From the NCBI GenBank assembly GCA_021770845.1, contig JAETQF010000002.1:1-64000 (forward strand): DNA of 64,000 nt, in the 5' to 3' direction. Source of the DNA: Oscillospiraceae bacterium (GTDB taxonomy: Bacteria > Bacillota > Clostridia > Oscillospirales > Oscillospiraceae). Shown here one piece after another: positions 26,051 through 33,845 of the stretch. The notes below the pieces were generated by a model. It searched no databases and was not told the DNA's origin. It worked only from the letters and a program-made list of their open reading frames with translations. A program made the translations under genes and the position numbers. Within the stretch, counting starts at the first letter, position 1. Every line of letters starts with the position of its first letter.

Positions 26051-27559
26051 TTACAAAAGCCCCGCCTGGAAATCGGCGGCGGCCCGCTTGTCTGCGGCCA
26101 CGTCCTCCCAGCGATCCAGGTACTCCTTGGCGTACTTGGGGTTGTTCAGCCGGACGATCTTCCGCCTGTCCGGATCCACCAGCTTGGTGATCCCCCCCGC
26201 CCCCAGGGACTGCACGCTTTGCAGCTCCTCCATCATCACGATGTTGTAGGCGCACACCGCCCCTGGCTGCGTCCAGCCCACATTCTCGAAGGAGCCGGAC
26301 ATATACTTCTGCCGGTAGAGGTAATAGGGCGCGTACCCCGCCCCCCGCAGCCGCTGGGATGCCAAGGTGAGCATGGCCTCCACCGTTTCCTGAGCGCAGG
26401 CTGCCCCTCCTTCTTCCGTGAGCCGGGCGCCCTTTTTCAGCGCCAGGGTGTGGACGGTGATATTGGCCGGGGTCATGGCCAGCACCCTGTCCAGGGTGCG
26501 CGCAAAGCCCTCCGGCGTGTCCGTGGGCAGGCCCGCGATGAGATCCATGTTCACCAGCCCCCTGAACCGCTCCCCCGCCAGCGCCATGGCCTGCTCGATC
26601 TGGTCAGAGGTGTGGGCCCGTCCAATGGCCTTGAGCACGCCGTCCTCCATGGTCTGGGGGTTGATGGAGATGCGCTGTATGCCGTGGGCGCGCAGCACCT
26701 CCAGCTTGTCCGCGGTGATGGTATCCGGCCGGCCCGCCTCTACGGTGAACTCCCCGCAGCCCTCCATGGGCAGGGACCGCTCCACCGCGGACAGCACCCG
26801 GTCAAGCTGCTCCGCAGACAGGGTGGTGGGGGTGCCGCCCCCCATATAGGCGCAGGAGATCCCCAGCCCCCGCTCACGCAAAAGCGTGCCCGCCAGCTCG
26901 ATCTCCCGGCACAGAGCGTCCACGTAGGGCTCCACCAGCGCCAGGGAGCCCTTCACGTCGGCGGAGATGAAGGAGCAGTAGGCGCACCGGGTGGGGCAGA
27001 AGGGCACACCGAGGTACAGCGCCATCCCGTCCCGGGACAGCCCCCGCTCCACGTCCAGTGCCGCCTTTGCGCACTCCACCGCCAGCGCCGCCCGGGGAGC
27101 GGAGACGTGGTACTCCTTTTCCAGCTCCCGCTGGGCCTGCTTGGCCGTCTTGCCCGACAGCATGGCCCGGGTGGGCAGCTTCACCGGCCGCACCCCCGTC
27201 AGCGAGCCCCAGGGCAGGTCATGGCCCAGCAGGGCCGTCCCGGCCTGATAAAAGGCCTGCTTCAGGGCGTGGGAAACGGTGTGGTACACCTGCTCCTGCG
27301 GCTCGTCCAGCTTGTCCGATGGGAAGCTGACCACCCCGTTCCGGAGCCGGCCCCCCTGCTTCACCAGCACGCTGATACTGGCCTTGGCCCTCCCCCGGCT
27401 CAGGCCGATGAGGACGCCCTGATCGCCCTCCATATCCGGGGACGTCTCCGGGTACTCCGGCCTCTCGCCGGGGAACAGGGTGAGCAGCATCTGCTCTGTG
27501 GGAAAACGGTACCTCTCCGGGTTCCAGGGCCAGTTGTGCTCAGCAAACCAGATTCTCAT
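26051..27559 (-). CDS. hemZ: Radical SAM coproporphyrinogen dehydrogenase-type protein HemZ
   Basis: 502 residues. The radical SAM motif CPTRCAYC lies near residue 190, with GGGTPTTL downstream and an N-terminal domain of about 170 residues typical of HemZ rather than HemN. Family members act on coproporphyrinogen III under anaerobic conditions, although a role as a heme chaperone-like protein is not excluded. The ATG overlaps the upstream MBL gene's stop by 4 bp, so the two are coupled. Confidence 0.88.
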   Translation of the reverse strand: MRIWFAEHNWPWNPERYRFPTEQMLLTLFPGERPEYPETSPDMEGDQGVLIGLSRGRAKASISVLVKQGGRLRNGVVSFPSDKLDEPQEQVYHTVSHALKQAFYQAGTALLGHDLPWGSLTGVRPVKLPTRAMLSGKTAKQAQRELEKEYHVSAPRAALAVECAKAALDVERGLSRDGMALYLGVPFCPTRCAYCSFISADVKGSLALVEPYVDALCREIELAGTLLRERGLGISCAYMGGGTPTTLSAEQLDRVLSAVERSLPMEGCGEFTVEAGRPDTITADKLEVLRAHGIQRISINPQTMEDGVLKAIGRAHTSDQIEQAMALAGERFRGLVNMDLIAGLPTDTPEGFARTLDRVLAMTPANITVHTLALKKGARLTEEGGAACAQETVEAMLTLASQRLRGAGYAPYYLYRQKYMSGSFENVGWTQPGAVCAYNIVMMEELQSVQSLGAGGITKLVDPDRRKIVRLNNPKYAKEYLDRWEDVAADKRAAADFQAGLL

Positions 27560-28185
27560 GACCCCATCGCCATGCGGACGCAGTAGTTGGTTTTCCGCTC
27601 CTGCTCCAGGGTAGTCTGTCCCTCGTGGCCGGGGAGCACCTGATAGTCCCCTTCCAGCCCTGCCAGCCGCCGGAGGGAGGCCATCATGGCCTTCTCGTCC
27701 CCGCCCTCAAAGTCGGTGCGGCCCATGGAGCCGGCGAACAGGGTGTCCCCGGTGAACAGCACGTCCTCCGCCCGCAGCGTCACCGAGCCGGGGGTGTGGC
27801 CCGGAGTCTCCAGCACCTCCAGCTCCACCCCCGCCACGGTCACCCGGTCCCCTTCCCGGTAGGGGGTGACGTTCCCGAAGGAGGAGACGGTGGGGAAGCG
27901 CTGGCCGAACAGGTTTGTGGTCTCCCCCGTCCCGAAGTCGGCGGGGTGGCAGTAGATGGGCAGGTCGGGCCAGACGGCTCGCAGGCCGGGGATACCCAGA
28001 ATGTGGTCAAAGTGCCCGTGGGTGAGGAGGATGGCCTCCGGCTCCAGCCCCTTGCCCTTCAGCCATTGGGCCAGCTGCTCCCCCTGATCGCCGGGATCCA
28101 CAATCCCGCATTTGGAGCCGCCCTTCTGGTGGAAGATATAGCAGTTGGTGCCCAGCTGGCCCAACGGCAGAACGTTGATTTCCAT
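27556..28185 (-). CDS. Metallo-beta-lactamase-fold hydrolase (glyoxalase II-like)
   Basis: 209 residues. The zinc motif THGHFDH is at residues 55-61, followed by TPGHTPGS, TGDTLFAGSMGR and PGHEGQTT. This is the YcbL/YqgX group, which resembles glyoxalase II. GAGGTG precedes the ATG. Promoter at 28239-28267. It is coupled to hemZ. Confidence 0.9.
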   Translation of the reverse strand: MEINVLPLGQLGTNCYIFHQKGGSKCGIVDPGDQGEQLAQWLKGKGLEPEAILLTHGHFDHILGIPGLRAVWPDLPIYCHPADFGTGETTNLFGQRFPTVSSFGNVTPYREGDRVTVAGVELEVLETPGHTPGSVTLRAEDVLFTGDTLFAGSMGRTDFEGGDEKAMMASLRRLAGLEGDYQVLPGHEGQTTLEQERKTNYCVRMAMGS

Positions 28186-28238
28186 AGAATCACCTCAAAG
28201 TAGAATGGACGGGATACAAAATAGTTTCTATATTCTGT

Positions 28239-28267
28239 ATCATACGATATTTTGACCTGTTTGTAAA
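28239..28267 (-). promoter_or_regulatory. Promoter of the MBL-hemZ pair
   Basis: On the minus strand TTTACA (28267-28262), 17 bp and TATGAT (28244-28239). The sequence following the -35 (AACAGGTCAAA) closely resembles that of the promoter at 28820-28848. Confidence 0.75.
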
Positions 28268-28272
28268 TATAA

Positions 28273-28302
28273 AACATCCCAGCGCAAGGGCGCTGGGATG
28301 TT
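28273..28302 (-). terminator. Terminator after the DUF5412-like gene
   Basis: The 13-bp perfect stem AACATCCCAGCGC/GCGCTGGGATGTT is followed by TT and an AT-rich stretch on the minus strand. Confidence 0.8.
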
Positions 28303-28335
28303 CCAGGTTTTCCAAATCCGGATGGCTGGGATCCC

Positions 28336-28800
28336 TCAAGCCCGCCTGTAGTCAAACACCTGGCCAGGGACTTTTAAGGCAATCTCATTGATCACAACAG
28401 TGGAGTCATCTTCCCAGGCCACCGAGATATCGGAATGATCATAGCGATCGAAAAAAATGATCTTTGAATTCTCTCCAGACCAGACCTTGGAGCCGTCTGT
28501 TTCCACAGTTGGATCCCAGTTCAGATGAGCGATTACATATGCGTCAACGTCGTTTTGCGCGAGATAGGACAACATTTCCTCAGAGCGATCCAGGTGCGGC
28601 GGGATATCTCCAACGGGATAGATCCCCACAGAAACCATATAGTTTCCTTCCGGTGATTCAGAAGCGCCCTGCCCAATGCAGAGGTTCATCTGATTTGTGT
28701 TGATGTAAAACAATTTAAAGTAGATGATTCCCGCAAAAACCAAAAGGGACGCTGTTACAACGGCAAAAATGAGGATAGATTTTGTTTTATGCCGCATCAT
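28336..28800 (-). CDS. Membrane-anchored protein, DUF5412-like
   Basis: 154 residues from the ATG at 28800, which follows AGGAGG. One N-terminal membrane helix (about 9-30) precedes an outside domain with SPEGNYMVSVGIYPVGD, SKIIFFDRYDHSDISVAWEDDSTVVIN and a terminal VFDYRR. The pattern resembles DUF5412, but I am not certain. The gene is clearly lower in GC than its neighbours, suggesting acquisition. Confidence 0.7.
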   Translation of the reverse strand: MMRHKTKSILIFAVVTASLLVFAGIIYFKLFYINTNQMNLCIGQGASESPEGNYMVSVGIYPVGDIPPHLDRSEEMLSYLAQNDVDAYVIAHLNWDPTVETDGSKVWSGENSKIIFFDRYDHSDISVAWEDDSTVVINEIALKVPGQVFDYRRA

Positions 28801-28819
28801 AATCACCTCCTGCTTCCAT

Positions 28820-28848
28820 ATGATACAATAGTTTGGCCCGTTTGTAAA
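28820..28848 (-). promoter_or_regulatory. Promoter of the DUF5412-like gene
   Basis: On the minus strand TTTACA (28848-28843), 17 bp and TATCAT (28825-28820). It shares TTTACAAACNGGNCAAA with the promoter at 28239-28267. Confidence 0.75.
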
Positions 28849-28865
28849 TAGAAAGCTGCCGATCA

Positions 28866-28897
28866 AAAAGGCCCGATGCGCCTGCATCGGGCCTTTT
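28866..28897 (-). terminator. Terminator after jag
   Basis: The 14-bp perfect stem AAAAGGCCCGATGC/GCATCGGGCCTTTT has a GCCT loop and a T tract on the minus strand. Confidence 0.85.
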
Positions 28898-28899
28898 GC

Positions 28900-29751
28900 T
28901 TACTGTTTGCTGGGGTCGTAGGCCACCACCGTCCGGCGGTTGGGCTCGGTGCCGGTGGAGTAGGTGGTGACGCCGGGGTAGTCCTGCAGGGCGGTGTGGA
29001 TCACGTGCCGCTCGTAGGCGTTCATGGCCTCCAGGGTGATGTTCCGGCGGTACTTCACCACCTTGCCCGCCGTCTTGCGGGCCAGGCGGTTCAGCGACTC
29101 CTCCCGGCGGGCCCGGTAGCCCTCCGCGTCCACATGGATGCGCACCCGGTGGCTGCGGCCCTTGTTGACGGCGTAGCCGGTGAGCTGCTGGATGGCGTCC
29201 AGGGTCTCCCCCCGGTGGCCGATGAGGGCGCCCATGTTCTCCCCCTCCAGCACCACCTGATACGTGTCCCCCTCCCGGGTGACCACGGGGGCGGCGTCCA
29301 CGCCCATGTGCTCAAACAGCCCGGTCTGGAACTTGACAATGGCCGCGGCCACGTCGTCGTCCGCGGCGGGGGCCTGGGCCCGCTCCGGAGCGGGGGCGGC
29401 AGCCTGGGGCGGAACAGTCTGAGACTGAATAGTCTGAGACTGGGCCTCCGCCCTGGGCGCGGGCCTGGGCTTGGGTTCGGCCTTGGGCTGAGGCTTGGGC
29501 TTGGGCGCGGGAGGCGGAACGGGCTTCTCCTCCGCCACAGGCGGGGCGGGGGTGGGCTCCGGCTCGGGCGCATCCGGGGCCTCGTAGGTCAGCTTGACCT
29601 TGGCGGGGACGGAGCCGATGCCCAGAAAGCCGGTTCTGCCCCGCTCCAGGATCTCCAGAGACACGTCGTCCCGCTCCAGACCCAGCTGGGCCAGACCCTT
29701 GGCGACGGCCTCCTCCTCGGTTTTGCCGGTGACTTCGATATATTTCAACAC
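28900..29751 (-). CDS. jag: Jag/KhpB RNA-binding protein
   Basis: 283 residues. A Jag_N domain (residues about 1-55) with TGKTEEEAV...GRTGFLGIG is followed by a Pro/Ala/Lys linker (about 58-135), a KH domain with the loop IGHRGE, and an R3H domain with ITLEAMNAYERHVIH. It binds RNA with KhpA and affects cell elongation and division. Start is a GTG with AAGGAG 10 bp upstream. It follows yidC, the usual order. Confidence 0.92.
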   Translation of the reverse strand: MLKYIEVTGKTEEEAVAKGLAQLGLERDDVSLEILERGRTGFLGIGSVPAKVKLTYEAPDAPEPEPTPAPPVAEEKPVPPPAPKPKPQPKAEPKPRPAPRAEAQSQTIQSQTVPPQAAAPAPERAQAPAADDDVAAAIVKFQTGLFEHMGVDAAPVVTREGDTYQVVLEGENMGALIGHRGETLDAIQQLTGYAVNKGRSHRVRIHVDAEGYRARREESLNRLARKTAGKVVKYRRNITLEAMNAYERHVIHTALQDYPGVTTYSTGTEPNRRTVVAYDPSKQ

Positions 29752-29780
29752 AGGAAACGCACTCCTTTTTTGTTGATTGG

Positions 29781-31094
29781 TTACCGCTCCTCATCCTCGT
29801 CGGAGTAGGCCTCCTCGTAGCCCTCCTCCTCGTCCTGGGCGGCGGTGGGCTTGTCCTCCTGAACCGCAGGGGCCTGGGCGGCCGCCTGCTCCGCCGCCTC
29901 CGCCTGGGCCATCAGCTCGGGGTTGCTCTCGGCCAGGATGGCCTTCTCCTCCTCGGTGAGCTCCTTGGGCTCCTCCTCCACGGGCTTGGCGGGGCCGTTG
30001 GGATCCCGGTAGGGGGTGGTGGGGTAGCGGTTGGGGTCATAGGCCCGGCCCCGGGCGTAGGTGCGCAGGCCCTCCCGGCTGGCGGACACGTCCACGCCCT
30101 TGTGCTTGGCCTGGGGCTGCTTCTTGCCGGACTTGCCGGCGGCGATGGCGGCGGCCTTCTTCTCGGCGGCCTTGCGGCGGCGCTCCTTCTCGGCCTCCTT
30201 GGCCTTTTTCCTCTGCTCCTCGATCTCCCGCTGGGCGGCCTCATAGTCCTTGCGGAGCATCCGGCCGCAGATGACCTCCTGCACCATGCCCAGCAGGGAG
30301 TTGGCGATCCAGTAGATACACAGGCCGGCGGGCATGGCGAAGCCAATCCACAGGGAGATGAGCGGGCCCATGAGGATCATGGTGAAGTTCATCTTCACCT
30401 GCTGATCCTTGTTCATCTGGTTGGTTTTCTGGGACACGAACATGGACGCCAGGGACAGGGCGGCGGAGATCAGGGGCAGCAGGAACAGCCCCACGCTGCC
30501 CCAGGTGACCCCGTTCTCCCAGAACTTGAGCTGGGGGATCTGGGACAGGTCGATGCCGAAGAAGTTGAAGTTGACGACGAACAGGCTGGCGGCGGACGCG
30601 CCCACGGCGGCCTTGGCGGTGTCCAGGTTGCCCGCATTCATCATGGCGCCCAGGGTCAGCTCGTTGTAGCCGCCGATCTGGAAGTCGGCCCAGCCCAGGG
30701 CGTGGGCCACGGCGGTGACGGCCTCCTCGGAGAGCCACATCATGTACTTGAGCGGGCGGCGGATGATGGCGTACAGGGGGTACAGGAACACGATGGGCAG
30801 CAAAGACCACCCGCAGCCCCCCAGGGGGTTGACGTTGTTCTCGGCGTAGAACTTCTGGAGCTCCTGGTTGTAACGCTCCTTGTCGTTGCCGCACCGCCTC
30901 TGGATCTCCTGGATCTGGCCGCTGAGCACGTTCTGCTTGATCATGCTTTTCTTGCCCTTCAGGTTAAGGGGAAAGAGGACGACCTTAACCACCAGGGTGA
31001 ACAGGAACAGGGCGATGCCGTAGCTGTTGAACACCTGGCAGAACAGCTTGAGCAGCCAGCTGAACGGTGTCATGAGTATTTGCCAAATATCCAT
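29781..31094 (-). CDS. yidC: Membrane protein insertase YidC (Oxa1 family)
   Basis: 437 residues from the ATG at 31094. Five membrane helices fit the Gram-positive layout, and a Lys (VVKVVLFP) takes the place of the conserved groove Arg in the first core helix. There is no lipoprotein signal. The C-terminal tail (from about residue 290) is long: first basic and helical, then Pro-rich and strongly acidic. It inserts membrane proteins with or without Sec. Adjacent to jag and yidD. Confidence 0.94.
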   Translation of the reverse strand: MDIWQILMTPFSWLLKLFCQVFNSYGIALFLFTLVVKVVLFPLNLKGKKSMIKQNVLSGQIQEIQRRCGNDKERYNQELQKFYAENNVNPLGGCGWSLLPIVFLYPLYAIIRRPLKYMMWLSEEAVTAVAHALGWADFQIGGYNELTLGAMMNAGNLDTAKAAVGASAASLFVVNFNFFGIDLSQIPQLKFWENGVTWGSVGLFLLPLISAALSLASMFVSQKTNQMNKDQQVKMNFTMILMGPLISLWIGFAMPAGLCIYWIANSLLGMVQEVICGRMLRKDYEAAQREIEEQRKKAKEAEKERRRKAAEKKAAAIAAGKSGKKQPQAKHKGVDVSASREGLRTYARGRAYDPNRYPTTPYRDPNGPAKPVEEEPKELTEEEKAILAESNPELMAQAEAAEQAAAQAPAVQEDKPTAAQDEEEGYEEAYSDEDEER

Positions 31095-31104
31095 GTTTGG
31101 CCTC

Positions 31105-31344
31105 CTACAGTTTTCGGATTTTCTTGGGTGGGACGGGGTCGTAGACAAAGGTTTTCTGCCGGTGCAGGGGGTGGCAGCGCAAAATCCGCCACAGGGCCAG
31201 CAGCCCGCCCTTCACCGCCCCGTGCACCTCCACGGCCTCCAGGGCGTAGGCGGAGCAGGAGGGGATGAACCGGCAGCAGGGGGGCCGGCAGGGGGAAATG
31301 TCCCGCCTGTACCACCGGATCAGGGCCAGCAGCAGGCGCTTCAT
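31105..31344 (-). CDS. yidD: Membrane protein insertion efficiency factor YidD
   Basis: 79 residues. The family signature is clear: [32 protein letters not shown]...WRILRCHP. The stop lies 10 bp before yidC and the start overlaps the rnpA stop by 4 bp. It is thought to assist YidC-dependent insertion at the inner face of the membrane. Confidence 0.93.
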   Translation of the reverse strand: MKRLLLALIRWYRRDISPCRPPCCRFIPSCSAYALEAVEVHGAVKGGLLALWRILRCHPLHRQKTFVYDPVPPKKIRKL

Positions 31345-31691
31345 GCCACCGGCTCCTTCTTCAGCAGGGTCAGCTTGTCCGCCAGCCGGAGGAAGGACTT
31401 CTCCAGCTGCCGGTAGCTGCTCTCCGCCGCCCGTACACGGGCCACCACCACCACGTCGCAGCCGGTGATCAGCCTGCCCTCGTTGAGCCGGTAGATCTCC
31501 CGCAGGCGGCGGCGCACCCGGTTGCGCACCACGGCGCAGCCCACCTTGGTGGACACGGTGAGCCCCAGGCGGCTGCCCTTCCGCCCGTTCCGGCGGACAT
31601 AGAGGGCCAGCCTGCCGTCGGCGGCGGTCTTGCCCCGGCTGTAGGCCCGGCGGAACAGGTGGTTTTCCTTCAGCGAAACGGTGTTTTTCAT
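31341..31691 (-). CDS. rnpA: Ribonuclease P protein component
   Basis: 116 residues from the ATG at 31691, preceded by GGAGG. The RNR motif lies in [15 protein letters not shown]. It is the protein subunit of RNase P, which trims tRNA 5' ends with the RNA subunit encoded elsewhere. rpmH is about 90 bp upstream, as in almost all bacteria. Confidence 0.94.
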   Translation of the reverse strand: MKNTVSLKENHLFRRAYSRGKTAADGRLALYVRRNGRKGSRLGLTVSTKVGCAVVRNRVRRRLREIYRLNEGRLITGCDVVVVARVRAAESSYRQLEKSFLRLADKLTLLKKEPVA

Positions 31692-31782
31692 ACGACCTCC
31701 GTTGGGACAGGCCAAATGCACGCAGGGGCGAGGGAAATCTCCCGCGCCCCGGTGGTGTATGTCTATCCCGATGTGTGCGCCA

Positions 31783-31917
31783 TCAATGGCTCAGGCGGGC
31801 GCGGCCCTTGGCGCGGCGGCGGGCCAGAACCTTCCGGCCGTTGGCGGTAGCCATGCGCTTGCGGAAGCCGTGCACCTTGGAACGCTGGCGCTTCTTGGGC
31901 TGATAGGTACGAACCAT
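31783..31917 (-). CDS. rpmH: 50S ribosomal protein L34
   Basis: 44 residues: [18 protein letters not shown], then [26 protein letters not shown]. This is the full length for L34. AGGAGG precedes the ATG. It is transcribed from the consensus promoter at 32026-32054. It points toward dnaA, whereas in most bacteria rpmH and dnaA diverge. Confidence 0.96.
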   Translation of the reverse strand: MVRTYQPKKRQRSKVHGFRKRMATANGRKVLARRRAKGRARLSH

Positions 31918-32025
31918 GCGGGAACACCTCCTGTATCATGTTGGCGCGCGCCGGAGCGCGGCCCTCCACAACGCCCCCGCGGGGGCGCGGTTGGCAAACC
32001 ATACGCGTAGAATCGCGTACCAAAA

Positions 32026-32054
32026 AGTATAACCTGTTTTTTTTCGTCTGTCAA
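32026..32054 (-). promoter_or_regulatory. Promoter of rpmH
   Basis: On the minus strand TTGACA (32054-32049), 17 bp with an A-rich spacer, and TATACT (32031-32026). Confidence 0.88.
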
Positions 32055-32086
32055 CACAATTTTTCAAAAAAGCCGGGGGAAACCCC

Positions 32087-32115
32087 TTGACATTCCAAAT
32101 TTCCACTGATATACT
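32087..32115 (+). promoter_or_regulatory. Promoter of rplU-prp-rpmA
   Basis: TTGACA (32087-32092), 17 bp and TATACT (32110-32115). It diverges from the rpmH promoter. The about 200-nt leader contains a type A hairpin repeat. Confidence 0.88.
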
Positions 32116-32147
32116 ACTAAAGCCGCATTGACCGGGTGAAGACGCGC

Positions 32148-32224
32148 TGTAGGGGAGGGGCTTGCCCCTCCCGCTTTGAAGGGTCAGAGACCCTTTCCCC
32201 GGGAGGGGCAAGCCCCTCCCCTAC
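32148..32224. repeat. Type A hairpin repeat, copy 3 (loop subfamily 2), in the rplU leader
   Basis: Same arms as the other type A copies. The loop (TTTGAAGGGTCAGAGACCC) matches the reverse complement of the loop in 62883-62960 and differs from copies 1 and 2. It lies between promoter and rplU, so it is transcribed. Confidence 0.9.
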
Positions 32225-32318
32225 GAAATGTCTCTTGAGAACAGGCACAGCGCGACAACAAGTGGGAATATTCCCCGCCCCCGACAGCGAGCCCGTAATA
32301 AAGGAAAGGAGTGCAGAT

Positions 32319-32630
32319 ATGCACGCGATCATCGAGACCGGCGGCAAGCAGTACAAGGTGGCCGAGGGCGACACCCTCTACATCGAGAAGCTGAACGTGG
32401 AGGCCGGCGATTCCGTCACCTTCGACAAGGTGCTGGCCGTCGTGGACGGCGACAGCGCCAGGTTCGGCGCCCCCACCGTGGACGGCGCCTCCGTCACCGC
32501 CAACGTGGTGAAGAACGGCAAGGGCAAGAAGATTCTGGTGTTCAAGTACAAGCCCAAGAAGAACTACCGCCGCCGTCAGGGCCATCGTCAGCCCTACACC
32601 AAGGTGGAGATCACCAAGGTCAACGCCTGA
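32319..32630 (+). CDS. rplU: 50S ribosomal protein L21
   Basis: 103 residues, normal size. [18 protein letters not shown] and the [19 protein letters not shown] segment are characteristic. AAAGGAG precedes the ATG. Followed by prp and rpmA in the conserved L21-Prp-L27 order. Confidence 0.96.
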   Translation: MHAIIETGGKQYKVAEGDTLYIEKLNVEAGDSVTFDKVLAVVDGDSARFGAPTVDGASVTANVVKNGKGKKILVFKYKPKKNYRRRQGHRQPYTKVEITKVNA

Positions 32631-32643
32631 GAGGGCTGAGACT

Positions 32644-33000
32644 ATGACCACCGTCACCTTCCACAGCGCCGACAGCCGTCTGGACGGCTTCGTGGTGGAG
32701 GGCCACAGCGGGTACGCCGAGGCGGGCGCGGACATCGTGTGCGCCGCCATCTCCGCCGCCGTGGGACTCACCGAGTGCACCATCAACGAGGTGATGGGCC
32801 TGGGCGCCCCGGTGAAGGCCAAGGAGGGCAGCGCCCGCATCTCCCTCAAGCTCCCCCCCAAGCTGAACGAGGCCAGCGACAGCCTGTGCCAGACGCTGCT
32901 CACCGGCCTGCTGGTGTACCTCCAGGCCATGGGGGAGGAATACCCCGACAATCTCACCGTAATGTTAGATGACGAGGACGACAAGGATGGAAATCCTTAA
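32644..33000 (+). CDS. prp: Ribosomal-processing cysteine protease Prp
   Basis: 118 residues. The catalytic His21 and Cys33 are in GHSGYAEAGADIVCAAIS. In Firmicutes Prp removes the N-terminal extension of L27, and here rpmA directly follows and encodes such an extension. Confidence 0.93.
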   Translation: MTTVTFHSADSRLDGFVVEGHSGYAEAGADIVCAAISAAVGLTECTINEVMGLGAPVKAKEGSARISLKLPPKLNEASDSLCQTLLTGLLVYLQAMGEEYPDNLTVMLDDEDDKDGNP

Positions 33001-33027
33001 CCTTTGACAGAAAGGACGGAAACGACA

Positions 33028-33312
33028 ATGCTGAAGCTCAATATCCAGTTTTTCGCCCATAAAAAGGGCGGCGGCTCCACCAAGAACGGCCGCGACTCCA
33101 ACGCCAAGCGGCTGGGCGTGAAGCGCAGCGACGGCCAGTTCGTGCTGGCGGGCAACATCATCGTGCGCCAGCGCGGCACCCACATCCACCCCGGCGTCAA
33201 CGTGGGCAAGGGCAGTGACGACACCCTGTTCGCCTTGAAGGACGGCAAGGTGAAGTTCGAGCGCCTGGGCAAGGATCGCAAGCAGGTCTCCATCGTGGAG
33301 ATCGCCCAGTAA
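33028..33312 (+). CDS. rpmA: 50S ribosomal protein L27 with Prp-cleavable N terminus
   Basis: 94 residues. The N terminus [19 protein letters not shown] carries the QFFA site after which Prp cuts, exposing the HKKGGG end that reaches the peptidyl-transferase centre. The rest matches L27 ([13 protein letters not shown]). A terminator follows. Confidence 0.95.
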   Translation: MLKLNIQFFAHKKGGGSTKNGRDSNAKRLGVKRSDGQFVLAGNIIVRQRGTHIHPGVNVGKGSDDTLFALKDGKVKFERLGKDRKQVSIVEIAQ

Positions 33313-33324
33313 GTTTTGACGCAG

Positions 33325-33359
33325 AAGGCCGCGGACGGTTCCCCGTTCGCGGCCCTTTT
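33325..33359 (+). terminator. Terminator after rpmA
   Basis: Stem GGCCGCGGACGG / CCGTTCGCGGCC with a short loop, then CTTTT. Confidence 0.75.
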
Positions 33360-33379
33360 CTTCAAAGGAGCGTAATTGT

Positions 33380-33821
33380 ATGCCCAAAACCGTTAATCAT
33401 TTACCACTCCAGCCACCACGGGAACACGAAAAAGCTGGTGGACGCCATCGCCCAGGGCCATGACGTGGATCTTATCGACGCGTCCTCGCAAAAACACGCC
33501 GAGTTGGGGCAATATGATCTCATCGGCTTCGCCTCCGGCATCTACGGCGGGAGCTTTCACCCGGATGTGCTGGACTTCGTCAAGAGGAATCTGACTGAGG
33601 GGAAACGGGTATTCTTTTTGTATACCAGTGCCGGGCTGGGCAATGCCAAATCCATCGCGAAGGCCGTCGAAGGAAAATCCGCCGTAGTAGCCGGGGAGTT
33701 CGGCTGCAAGGGCTTCAACACCTTCGGGCCCTTCAAACTTATCGGGGGCACCGGCAAGGGGCACCCGGACGAGACGGATCTGGAAAACGCCCGCCGGTTC
33801 TTTGACAGCATCTGCGAATAA
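33380..33821 (+). pseudogene. Flavodoxin-like gene disrupted by a one-base frameshift near its start
   Basis: The ATG at 33380 follows AAAGGAG and reads MPKTV. After codon 5 one extra base (33395) shifts the frame. From 33396 the other frame reads IIYHSSHHGNTKKLVDAIA and continues to 33821 as a complete flavodoxin fold, with SSHHGNT as the FMN phosphate loop and FFLYTSAGLGN and GEFGCKGFNTFGPF downstream. An in-frame GTG at 33438 would lack the FMN loop. Cause could be mutation or a sequencing error. Confidence 0.85.
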
Positions 33822-33845
33822 GCGATTCACAAAAAGGAGGGCCCT

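Noticed and set aside
33380-33438. Programmed +1 frameshift in the flavodoxin gene
   Set aside because: No slippery codon, stop codon or stimulatory structure at the junction; a simple indel explains it better.
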